Shown: piece after piece, positions 54,120 to 61,368 of the stretch
Position numbering within the stretch: the stretch's first letter is position 1
How the letters are laid out: every line of letters starts with the position of its first letter
NCBI GenBank assembly: GCA_046351555.1
Contig: JAXLYI010000016.1
Coordinates: forward strand, 1 to 64,000
Source of the DNA: CAISKJ01 sp046351555
Lineage (GTDB): Bacteria; Myxococcota_A; Polyangia; Polyangiales; Ga0077539
Reading direction: 5' to 3'
Length of the DNA: 64,000 bases
Notes under the pieces: model-generated
The model's database searches: none
The model's input: the letters and a program-made list of their open reading frames with translations, nothing else
Told to the model about the DNA's origin: nothing
Translations under genes and position numbers: made by a program

Positions 54120-55298
54120 ATGCAGAGCGAGCGTGGTGCGACGAGGTGTCTGCGCGGCGGGGCGGGGCGTCGGCTCGCGCTCTGCGCTGCGGCGCTGCTC
54201 GGGGCTTGCGCGCCGGTCAGGTACGGCACGGAGTCGCGGCCGGGCGCGCTCGAGGATGCCCCGCGAGGCGATGACCTCGCGTCGCTCGATATGCAGGCAA
54301 CAAGCGATGATGTCGTGGGCGACTCTGTGAGTTGCTCCGGCGGGAAAAGGCTATGCGGAGGTAGTTGTGTCGACACTCGCACATCGATTCAACATTGCGG
54401 TCGCTGCGACATCGCCTGCCCGGTGGTCGGCGCGGGGACGACGATTTGCGCCGACTCCAGATGCATGTCTCTTCGGCAGCGAAGTTGCGCGACCACAATG
54501 GAGCAAGGTTGTGGAATGGTGCCGGTTTACGGTGGAACCTTCGCGATGGGCCAGGCGGAGGTTGCGGTGATGGCGTCGCCGCCGCAGCCCAGTACGACTG
54601 TGCAGAACTTCGCTTTGGACGCGTTCGAGGTGACCGTCGCGCGGTTTCGTCGATGGGTAGCTGCGGGGCGTCCTGTTCCGAACGGGCCAGTGGTGTATCG
54701 GGGAGGTACGCTGCCTTTCGAAGGGACAGTGAATACGGACACTGAGTTGAACTGCGACGATACGAAGGCGAACTATCCCCGGAGGGATCGAGAGAACCAT
54801 CCGATCAACTGTGTGAATTGGGCGACCGCGCAGGCTTTCTGCGTGTGGGATGGGGGGCGACTTCCGACGCAGGTCGAGTGGGAGTTCGCTGCGCGCGGAA
54901 GTTCTGAGTCGCCGCGCAACTATCCGTGGGGCAGCGCGGCGCCCGATGATGCGTTGACTTGCTGGAGCGGCTCTGAACTTGTCCGTGAGACGACATGCCC
55001 TGTAGGTATGTTTCGTCCGGGAGCTGTGAATGGGATTCACGACCTCGCCGGGAACGTTTACGAGTGGAACGCGGACTGGTACGCTACGTATCGGTTGAGC
55101 GGCACTGGGTGTTGGAGCGCGTCGGGTACAAGAAACGCTTTGTGTGTCGATCGCACATTGGGCAGCAGGGTCGTTCGCGGTGGTGGGTTCAGAGCCCCCG
55201 CGGAACGACCGGCATTTCTAGCCGCGTCGCGGTATCCAAGCATGCCATCCGGCTACTTCGACGACCTTGGATTCCGGTGCGCCCGGGATATCCCTTGA
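54120..55298 (+). CDS. SUMF1 (FGE-sulfatase)-domain lipoprotein A, lower-GC mosaic
   Basis: A 392-residue lipoprotein (lipobox ALLGAC). One Cys repeat (RLCGGSCVDTRTSIQHCGRC) is followed by a SUMF1 domain at ~135-390: GCGMVPVYGGTFAMGQ, ALDAFEVTVARFRRWV, HPINCVNWATAQAFC, GGRLPTQVEWEFAARG, GIHDLAGNVYEWNADWY, and a closing DDLGFRCARD. The Cys pair of true formylglycine-generating enzymes is missing, so it is more likely a binding domain than an oxidase. The first ~50 codons and the promoter nearly equal those of lipoprotein B at 56639; after about 54260 base usage turns AT-richer than the neighbours. It faces the kinase at 54002. Confidence 0.85.
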   Translation: MQSERGATRCLRGGAGRRLALCAAALLGACAPVRYGTESRPGALEDAPRGDDLASLDMQATSDDVVGDSVSCSGGKRLCGGSCVDTRTSIQHCGRCDIACPVVGAGTTICADSRCMSLRQRSCATTMEQGCGMVPVYGGTFAMGQAEVAVMASPPQPSTTVQNFALDAFEVTVARFRRWVAAGRPVPNGPVVYRGGTLPFEGTVNTDTELNCDDTKANYPRRDRENHPINCVNWATAQAFCVWDGGRLPTQVEWEFAARGSSESPRNYPWGSAAPDDALTCWSGSELVRETTCPVGMFRPGAVNGIHDLAGNVYEWNADWYATYRLSGTGCWSASGTRNALCVDRTLGSRVVRGGGFRAPAERPAFLAASRYPSMPSGYFDDLGFRCARDIP

Positions 55299-55307
55299 GC
55301 TTGGTTT

Positions 55308-55409
55308 AGATCGCTCCGCGTGACTACTTGATCGCCTCACGAAAGTGCAGCTGCTGTCCCAGCAGCTGATGGCTTGACGAAGTGATCAAGTAGTCGTGCG
55401 GAGCGATCT
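55308..55409. terminator. Large nested inverted repeat between convergent genes
   Basis: Outer arms 55308-55333 and 55384-55409 are 26 bp and pair with two mismatches (AGATCGCTCCGC and GACTACTTGATC portions exact). Inside, CAGCTGCTG (55348-55356) and CAGCAGCTG (55360-55368) form a perfect 9-bp stem around TCC. The right arm ends in the stop codon of the PEGA gene. It may be a bidirectional terminator; its size, AT-rich content and nesting would also suit a small mobile or recombination element. Confidence 0.5.
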
Positions 55410-56452
55410 TAGAACCGGAGCGCGCAGGTACCGCCCAAGGCGCCCGGCCCCGCGCCGCAGGCGAGGGTGACGCGCGCGGGGGAGTCGCTCCGCCGGCTCG
55501 CCAGGAAGAGCGTGAGCGAGGTCGCCGCCAGCGCGCCCCCTGCGGCGAGGCCGATCCACGCCATCCACGTCGCCTGGTCGAGGGCGGCGCGCCGCTCGAC
55601 GCACGAGGGCGTCTGGTCGCAGGCCATCTCCGTGTAGCAGCGAGGGTTGCCGTCGCAGCTCCCTGCGACGTACCCGGCGCGGAAGGTCTCCTCCTCGCCC
55701 CGCTGGAGCACGACGCCAGCGACCCCTACGCCAAGGGCCGCGACCGCGACGCCGCCAGTGATCCACGCCAGCACGCGGGCCCCGGAGGCCCCCGACGCGG
55801 TCGGCGCCTCCGCGGTTGGTGGCGTCACCGAGGGCGGCACGTCCGACGGCGCGGGCTCTCGTTCGAGCGTGAACATCTCCGTGTAGACCGTGCCGGGCGC
55901 CGGAGTCACCACGCGGCGGACGGCGCTGTACCCCGGCGCGCGCAGCTCCACGGTCGCGCTCGTCACCGTGAGCGGGTGAGGTGAGGGCAGCGGGAGGGGC
56001 CCCACCACCCGGCCGTTGACCAGCATCACCGCGCCGGGCACGTTGCACTGCGGCGCGAGGCGGGGGAGCCGCTCGGTGATCTCGCGGAGGGTGTTGTCGA
56101 GGGCCGCCCGCCGCGAGGTGATCCACGGGTCGTCGGGGCGCGCGAGGGCCGCGCGGAGGTGCTCGTACGCCTCGGGCCAGCGCTGCAGGGTCTGCTCGGC
56201 CATCCCGAGCTGCGCCGTCACCCGAGGGGTGGGGCAGCGCCCATGGAGCGCGAGGAGCCGGTCGAAGGCCTGCAGTCCGCGCCCGGCGACGCGGTCGTCG
56301 ATCGCGGCGTCGATCTCACGCGTGAGCGCCGCCTCCTCGCAAGCCGGAGGGACCTGCCCCGCAGGGAGGTTCTGCCCCGCCACGACCGGCGTGAGGAGGG
56401 TGAGCGCGAAGCCCAGGAGGACGGGGCGGCGAGAGATGGTTCGGTGTCGCAC
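55409..56452 (-). CDS. Secreted PEGA-domain protein with TPR-like N-terminal half and two membrane helices
   Basis: A 347-residue protein from a GTG at 56452 preceded by AGGAG; signal peptide MRHRTISRRPVLLGFALTLL. Residues ~45-130 are a helical TPR-like unit (GLQAFDRLLALHGRC, LGMAEQTLQRWPEAYEHLRA). Residues ~140-205 are a PEGA domain (AVMLVNGRVVGPLPLPSP, TVELRAPGYSAVRRVV). Two hydrophobic segments follow (LAWITGGVAVAALGVGVAG and MAWIGLAAGGALAATSLTLF) with four Cys in the loop between. This TPR-PEGA-TM layout is frequent in Myxococcota beside Ser/Thr kinases. It faces lipoprotein B. Confidence 0.8.
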   Translation of the reverse strand: MRHRTISRRPVLLGFALTLLTPVVAGQNLPAGQVPPACEEAALTREIDAAIDDRVAGRGLQAFDRLLALHGRCPTPRVTAQLGMAEQTLQRWPEAYEHLRAALARPDDPWITSRRAALDNTLREITERLPRLAPQCNVPGAVMLVNGRVVGPLPLPSPHPLTVTSATVELRAPGYSAVRRVVTPAPGTVYTEMFTLEREPAPSDVPPSVTPPTAEAPTASGASGARVLAWITGGVAVAALGVGVAGVVLQRGEEETFRAGYVAGSCDGNPRCYTEMACDQTPSCVERRAALDQATWMAWIGLAAGGALAATSLTLFLASRRSDSPARVTLACGAGPGALGGTCALRF

Positions 56453-56478
56453 GATCGACGTGGCTCCTGAGGAAGGAT

Positions 56479-56520
56479 CTACGTTCGTTTGGGACGCGGC
56501 TCCCAGACGCGCGTGGGCAT
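56479..56520 (-). other. Possible 13-codon leader ORF upstream of the PEGA gene
   Basis: An ATG at 56520 lies exactly 12 bp after the minus-strand TGCTTCGCTC element, the same distance as the kinase ATG in promoter copy 1, and shares the bases ACCT before it. It reads MPTRVWEPRPKRT and stops at 56479-56481, out of frame with the PEGA gene. It is either a leader peptide or the scar of a start codon carried by promoter duplication. Confidence 0.35.
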
Positions 56521-56532
56521 AGGTCGTAGCTG

Positions 56533-56630
56533 GAGCGAAGCATCGCAGCCCGACGGGTGTCAACCCTCGCGCGCGTCGAGGTCCGCGGGCGGAGGGGTGT
56601 TGACAGGCGTGGCGCGGCGATGCTTCGCTC
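56533..56630. promoter_or_regulatory. Palindromic bidirectional promoter, copy 2 (two TTGACA-N15-TGCTTCGCTC)
   Basis: Plus strand: TTGACA 56600-56605, 15 bases, TGCTTCGCTC 56621-56630, then 8 bases and the ATG at 56639. Minus strand: the same element from 56563 to 56533. The spacing between the boxes is again 36 bases, identical to copy 1. With the first ~50 codons of the lipoprotein it forms a duplicated block of about 240 bp. Confidence 0.7.
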
Positions 56631-56638
56631 GCGCCGAC

Positions 56639-58273
56639 ATGCATAGCGAGCGCGGTGCGACGAGGTGTCTGCGCGGCGGGGCGGGTCGTCGGCTCACGCT
56701 CTGCGCCGCGGCGCTGCTTGGGGCTTGCGCGCCAGTGAGGTACGGGACGGAGTCGCGGCCGGGCGCGCTCGAGGATGTTTCGCGGGGCGACGTCTCCGTG
56801 GCCCGCGACGCGGACGCAACGATGGAGCCTGACGCGGACGTCGAGGCGATCGATACCCCCAGCGAGGGCCCGGACTGCCCGGCGGGCCAGGAGCGCTGCG
56901 GCGGCGTCTGCACCGACACGCGCTCGTCGATGCAGCACTGCGGGCGCTGCGAGAGCCCGTGCGCAGCGGGTCAGGTGTGCTCGTCCGGCGCGTGCAGCCA
57001 GAGCTGCGGCGCGGGCGAGCGAAATTGTGGCGGCGCGTGCGTGCGGCTGTCAACGAGCGCGATGCACTGCGGCGCGTGCGGGTACGCCTGCCCCGTCCCC
57101 GCCAACGCGACGGCGACCTGCGCGGCGTCGACCTGCGGCGTGCTCTGCAACGCCGGGTTCGGCAACTGCGACGGCAACGACGTCAACGGCTGCGAGGTCA
57201 ACCTCAACACGTCGCCCTCACACTGCGGCCGCTGCGGCAACGTCTGCCCGACGCGGCCGAGCACCACGGCGACCTGTAGCGCCGGCGTGTGCGGCTTCGC
57301 CTGCGAGGCGGGGCTCACGTCGTGTGGAGGGGCGTGCGTGAACCTCCAAACGGACAGGGCGCACTGTGGCGGGTGCGATCGGGTATGCCTCGGCTCGGAG
57401 TGCTTGGGGGGGGCCTGCGTCTACAGCCAGCGGAGCTGCCCCACACCCACGGCACCGGGGTGCGGGATGGTGCGCGTCGATGGGGGCACGTTCACGATGG
57501 GTGGGACCGGCGGCTACAACGAGTCGCCTCGGCAGTTTTCCACAAGAGTGGGCAGCTTCGCGCTGGACGCGTACGAGGTAACGGTCGCGCGGTTTCGTCG
57601 CTGGGTTGCGGCGGGCCGTCCTGTCCCGACCAGTTCGGTGATGTACCGGGGTGGCGCGGTGCCCTTCGTAGGGACGGTAAACTCCGACGCGGAGCTGAAC
57701 TGTGACGTCGGTGGTACGCGTGCGAACTACGCGCGGACCGATCGAGAGAATCACCCGATCAACTGCGTGAACTGGTCAACAGCACAGGCCTTCTGCGTGT
57801 GGGATGGCAACGGCGTCGGCCGCCTGCCTACGCAGGCGGAGTGGGAATTTGCGACGCGCGGGCCGAGCGGACGGGGATTTCCATGGGGCGGCGTCGCGGG
57901 TGACACGCCGAGCAACGCGCAGGCCTGTTGGTCGGGGGCGGGCATGTCGCGGAGTTCGACCTGCGCGGTCGGCTCTGTGCCGGCAGGCGATGCTCCGGGC
58001 GGCATCCACGACCTCGCGGGCAACGTCGACGAGTGGAACGCCGACAGGTACGATGTCTATCGCTCGGGGGCGCCTGGGTGCTGGACCGGCGGCGGCACCA
58101 ACAATCCAGTCTGCACCAACAATAGTAGCGAGCCGTCTTCTGGCTGGGTGATTCGGGGCGGGTCGTGGGACAGCACGAACGTGGCCGACTTGCGCGCCGG
58201 GTCACGCTGGGATGAGAGGTCCATCTACCGTTCCTATGGCCTCGGTTTCCGTTGCGCCCGGGACACGCAGTAG
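56639..58273 (+). CDS. SUMF1 (FGE-sulfatase)-domain lipoprotein B with four Cys repeats
   Basis: A 544-residue lipoprotein. The N-terminus is almost identical to lipoprotein A (ERGATRCLRGGAGRR, then ALLGACAPVRYGTESRPG). Four Cys repeats occupy ~80-265 (ERCGGVCTDTRSSMQHCGRC and relatives), against one in A. SUMF1 domain ~275-544: GCGMVRVDGGTFTMGG, ALDAYEVTVARFRRWVAAGR, HPINCVNWSTAQAFC, GRLPTQAEWEFATRG, GIHDLAGNVDEWNADRY and a closing YGLGFRCARD. The paired Cys of catalytic FGE is absent. It is probably an exposed sensor or ligand-binding protein. Confidence 0.87.
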   Translation: MHSERGATRCLRGGAGRRLTLCAAALLGACAPVRYGTESRPGALEDVSRGDVSVARDADATMEPDADVEAIDTPSEGPDCPAGQERCGGVCTDTRSSMQHCGRCESPCAAGQVCSSGACSQSCGAGERNCGGACVRLSTSAMHCGACGYACPVPANATATCAASTCGVLCNAGFGNCDGNDVNGCEVNLNTSPSHCGRCGNVCPTRPSTTATCSAGVCGFACEAGLTSCGGACVNLQTDRAHCGGCDRVCLGSECLGGACVYSQRSCPTPTAPGCGMVRVDGGTFTMGGTGGYNESPRQFSTRVGSFALDAYEVTVARFRRWVAAGRPVPTSSVMYRGGAVPFVGTVNSDAELNCDVGGTRANYARTDRENHPINCVNWSTAQAFCVWDGNGVGRLPTQAEWEFATRGPSGRGFPWGGVAGDTPSNAQACWSGAGMSRSSTCAVGSVPAGDAPGGIHDLAGNVDEWNADRYDVYRSGAPGCWTGGGTNNPVCTNNSSEPSSGWVIRGGSWDSTNVADLRAGSRWDERSIYRSYGLGFRCARDTQ

Positions 58274-58327
58274 GGGCCGGGATCGCCCACGGAGCGATTG
58301 GTTGATGCGACGTTGGCCGTGGCCTCA

Positions 58328-58385
58328 ACCCCGCACAGCCGCCAGGCCCCGTTGGCGCGTTGACGGCGCTTGCGGCGTGCGGGGT
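58328..58385. terminator. Inverted repeat between convergent genes
   Basis: ACCCCGCAC plus GCCGC (58328-58342, one bulged base) pairs with GCGGC plus GTGCGGGGT (58372-58385) around a ~29-base loop. It sits between the stop of lipoprotein B (58273) and the stop of the minus-strand gene (58390), so a bidirectional terminator is likely. There is no T-run. Confidence 0.5.
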
Positions 58386-58389
58386 CGGT

Positions 58390-59193
58390 TCAGTACCCCG
58401 ACGGGTGCGGCTTGCGCACGCCCGACGCGCGGGCCCAGCGGAGGAGCGTCGCGCGCGTCTTCCACGGGATCGCGTACCACGGCCGCCACGCGAAGGCGCG
58501 GGCGCTGCGGGAGAAGTTCTCCGCGGGGGTGAGGGCGGGGCGGGCCGCGAGGTCGACGGGGACGCCCTGCTCGCGCACGACGGCGAGGCCGTAGAGCTCC
58601 CAGCGGCCCGACACCACACCGGCGTAGTAGTCGAGCGCGGGCTCCCACACCGCGTAGAAGCCGCGCGCCATGCCGTCGCTCCGGCGCGAGCCGAGCACCT
58701 CCATCTGCCAGGGGTTCTCCTCGTCGCGGAGGATCGCGAGGAGGTCTTCCTTGCGCCACAGGGCCGCCTGGAGCGACGCGCGGTAGGGCGCGCCGGGGGC
58801 CACCTCGCCCACCGCGGGGAAGCGCGCGAGGGGGACGTCCGGCGGGGGATTGGGGACGAGGCGGAGGTACGCGCCGTCGAGGCGGTCGAAGTCGCGGACG
58901 AGGCCCTCGACGCGCGCGGTGTCGACGCGCGAGCGGAAGAAGAAATCGTCGAGGAGCATGAGGATCACGGGCGAGTCGACCTGCTCGACCATCGCGCGGG
59001 TGCTCTTCGTCCAGGTGATGTCGTCGCCGATGGGGAGCGCCGTGACGCCCTCCTCCTCGCAGCGCGCGTGGTTGCTGCCGACCACCACGGGGTACGGGCA
59101 GTCGGGCCAGTGGCGGCGCAGCAGCGTCACGAAGGGGCGCCACAGGTCGCGGTAGCGGTCGCAGGAGGGGACGAGGACGGTGACGTGGGCCAT
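58390..59193 (-). CDS. Glycosyltransferase-like (GT-A fold) protein
   Basis: A 267-residue protein. VTVLVPSCDRYRDLWRPFVT opens a Rossmann-type strand-helix; GDDITWTKSTRAMVEQ and ILMLLDDFFFRSR carry a DD motif suited to metal-nucleotide-sugar binding. The rest is soluble. It most resembles small GT-2-like enzymes encoded with surface polysaccharide genes. Donor and acceptor unknown. It is located 51 bp downstream of... no partner on the same strand closer than thrS; it is read before thrS in map order but lies 3' of it in transcription direction and may be cotranscribed with it. Confidence 0.6.
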   Translation of the reverse strand: MAHVTVLVPSCDRYRDLWRPFVTLLRRHWPDCPYPVVVGSNHARCEEEGVTALPIGDDITWTKSTRAMVEQVDSPVILMLLDDFFFRSRVDTARVEGLVRDFDRLDGAYLRLVPNPPPDVPLARFPAVGEVAPGAPYRASLQAALWRKEDLLAILRDEENPWQMEVLGSRRSDGMARGFYAVWEPALDYYAGVVSGRWELYGLAVVREQGVPVDLAARPALTPAENFSRSARAFAWRPWYAIPWKTRATLLRWARASGVRKPHPSGY

Positions 59194-59244
59194 CGGTGCG
59201 ACACTCCGTTGCCAGAGTGCCGCCCGACTTTCAACGGCGTACGG

Positions 59245-61263
59245 CTACGCGGCGGGCGAGGCGGGGGCGGGGGCGGCGGCGACGTGCCCGGGGACGGACT
59301 CCGCGGCGAGCTTGGCGGCGAGGCCGTCGGCGGAGAAGAAGCCCAGGTCGGCGCGTCCCTTGCGCAGCGTGGCGCCGTCCTGCTCCACCTCCTTGTCGCC
59401 GATGACGCCGATGTACGGCGGCTTGAGGAGGGAGGCGGTGCGGATCTTCGCCGAGAGCTTGTCGTTGCCCTCGTCGACGGTGACGCGGAGGCCGCGCGCG
59501 CGGAGGCGGGCCTGGAGGTTCTTGGCGAACTCGACGTGCCGGTCGGAGACGGTGACGAGCACGAGCTGCTCGGGCGCGAGCCAGACGGGGAAGTGCCCCG
59601 CCGTGTGCTCGATGTACACCGAGAGGAAGCGCTCGAGCGAGCCGAGCACGGCGCGGTGGAGCATCACCGGGCGGTGGGCCTGGTTGTCCGAGCCGACGTA
59701 CTCGAGTTCGAAGCGCTCGGGGAGGTTGGGGTCGACCTGGATGGTGCCGAGCTGCCACGAGCGCCCGATCGCGTCGGTGACGTGGAACTCGAGCTTCGGC
59801 CCGTAGAACGCGCCTTCGCCCGCGGCGATGGTGTACGTGAGGCCCTTCTTGGTCACGGCGTCGGCGAGGATCTTCTCGGTGCGCTCCCAGCTCTCGACGG
59901 TGCCGAGGTAGTTGGTCTCGGGGCGCGTCGCGAGGAAGATCTTCACGTCCGTCATCCCGAGCGCGCCGTACACCTCGTGGAGGAGGTCGAAGAAGGAGCT
60001 GATCTCCGACTCCATCTGCTCGGGCGTGCAGAAGATGTGGGCGTCGTCCTGCGAGAAGGTGCGGACGCGCGAGAGGCCGTGCGTCACGCCCGAGCGCTCG
60101 TAGCGGTGCAGGCGGCCGAAGTCGGCGAGGCGCAGCGGCAGGTCGCGGTAGCTCTTGCGGTCGGCGGCGAACATCAGGCAGTGCGAGGGGCAGTTCATCG
60201 CCTTGCAGCCGCAGACGTAGTTGAGGCCGATCTTGCCGTGCTCCTCGGCGGCCTTCACGTCGCCCTCATGGCCGGGGCCGGGGACGGTGAACAGGTCCGA
60301 GAGCTTCGCGGCGTTCTTGTCCGAGAGCCCCTCCACCGCGTCCGTCCCGAAGGAGAGGAACATGTTGTCGCGGTAGTTCTCCCAGTGGCCCGAGCGCTCC
60401 CAGAGGGCCTTGTCGAAGATCTGCGGGGTGATGACCTCGCTGTAGCCGTACTTCGCGTAGAGCGCGCGGATGTAGCTGATGAGCCCGTTGTAGACGAAGG
60501 CGCCGCGCGGCAGGAAGAAGGGCGACGCCGGGGCCCACTCGTGGAAGAGGAAGAGCCCGAGCTCCTTGCCGAGCTTGCGGTGGTCGCGGGCCTTCGCCTC
60601 CTCCATCTGCTTGAGGTGCGCGTCGAGCGCCTTCTGCGTCGGGTACGCCGTCCCGTAGATGCGCTGGAGGTAGGGGTTGCCCTCCTTGTTGCGCCAGTAC
60701 ACCCCGCCGACGCCCGTGAGCTTGATGCCCTGGAGGAAGCGCGTGGAGGGCACGTGCGGCCCCTCGCAGAGGTCGAACCACGGGCCATGCTTGTAGTACG
60801 AGATGTCCTCGCCCTCGGGGATCGACGCGAGGATCTCGAGCTTGTAGCTCTCGCCCATCGCCTGGAGCTTCGACGTCATCTCGTCGCGCGAGTAGACGCC
60901 GCGCTCGAAGGGAAGGTCGGCCTTGATGATGTCGCGCATGGCGGCCTCGATCTTCGCGAGGTCGTCCTCGGAGAAGTGGCCGTCGGGGCGGTCGAAGTCG
61001 TAGAAGAAGCCGCCGTCGGTCGCGGGCCCGATGGTCACCTTCGTCCCCGGGAAGAGGCGCTGCACCGCGTCGGCCATGACGTGCGCGGTGGAGTGGCGGA
61101 TCACCGGGAGCGCGCGCGCGTCGTCCGCCATCACCGGCGCGAGGTCGGTGGGCGGCGTGATGGGCGTGTGGAGGTCGACGAGCTTGCCGTCGGCGATCGC
61201 GGCCACGGTGTTGGGGGGGAGGCGGTTCTTGTCCTTCAGGAGCTGGAGCGCGGGGGCCTTCAT
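59245..61263 (-). CDS. thrS: Threonyl-tRNA synthetase with short TGS region and an insertion before motif MNCP
   Basis: A 672-residue class II synthetase from the ATG at 61263. The editing domain is intact: HSTAH (57-61) and CEGPH (166-170). Catalytic core: HEWAPASPFFLPRGAFVYNG, KAMNCPSHCLMF with Cys358, RYERSGVTHGLSRVRTFSQD with a following His409, and a final LHRAVLGSLERF with His536, so the three zinc ligands are kept. The anticodon-binding domain fills ~565-655. Two oddities: the TGS region is about 16 residues shorter than in E. coli, and ~30-40 extra residues (about 304-354, with VCGCKAMNC at the end) are inserted where other enzymes have a short loop. Confidence 0.95.
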   Translation of the reverse strand: MKAPALQLLKDKNRLPPNTVAAIADGKLVDLHTPITPPTDLAPVMADDARALPVIRHSTAHVMADAVQRLFPGTKVTIGPATDGGFFYDFDRPDGHFSEDDLAKIEAAMRDIIKADLPFERGVYSRDEMTSKLQAMGESYKLEILASIPEGEDISYYKHGPWFDLCEGPHVPSTRFLQGIKLTGVGGVYWRNKEGNPYLQRIYGTAYPTQKALDAHLKQMEEAKARDHRKLGKELGLFLFHEWAPASPFFLPRGAFVYNGLISYIRALYAKYGYSEVITPQIFDKALWERSGHWENYRDNMFLSFGTDAVEGLSDKNAAKLSDLFTVPGPGHEGDVKAAEEHGKIGLNYVCGCKAMNCPSHCLMFAADRKSYRDLPLRLADFGRLHRYERSGVTHGLSRVRTFSQDDAHIFCTPEQMESEISSFFDLLHEVYGALGMTDVKIFLATRPETNYLGTVESWERTEKILADAVTKKGLTYTIAAGEGAFYGPKLEFHVTDAIGRSWQLGTIQVDPNLPERFELEYVGSDNQAHRPVMLHRAVLGSLERFLSVYIEHTAGHFPVWLAPEQLVLVTVSDRHVEFAKNLQARLRARGLRVTVDEGNDKLSAKIRTASLLKPPYIGVIGDKEVEQDGATLRKGRADLGFFSADGLAAKLAAESVPGHVAAAPAPASPAA

Positions 61264-61368
61264 GGGAACAGAGGATCTTTCTCCGCGCGGGTGCCTACGA
61301 CGCATCGGCGCGGTGCTGGGGTGAGCCGTGGGTGGTAGCCGATGGGGGCCGACGCGCGCAAGCGGCGT

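Noticed and set aside
54120..58273. SUMF1 proteins as formylglycine-generating enzymes for the sulfatase-like gene at 11276
   Set aside because: The catalytic Cys pair of FGE is absent, the proteins are exported lipoproteins, and the sulfatase-like gene lacks the target motif.
54120..58273. Diversity-generating retroelement with SUMF1-type target genes
   Set aside because: No reverse transcriptase, template repeat or adenine-biased variable repeat was seen.
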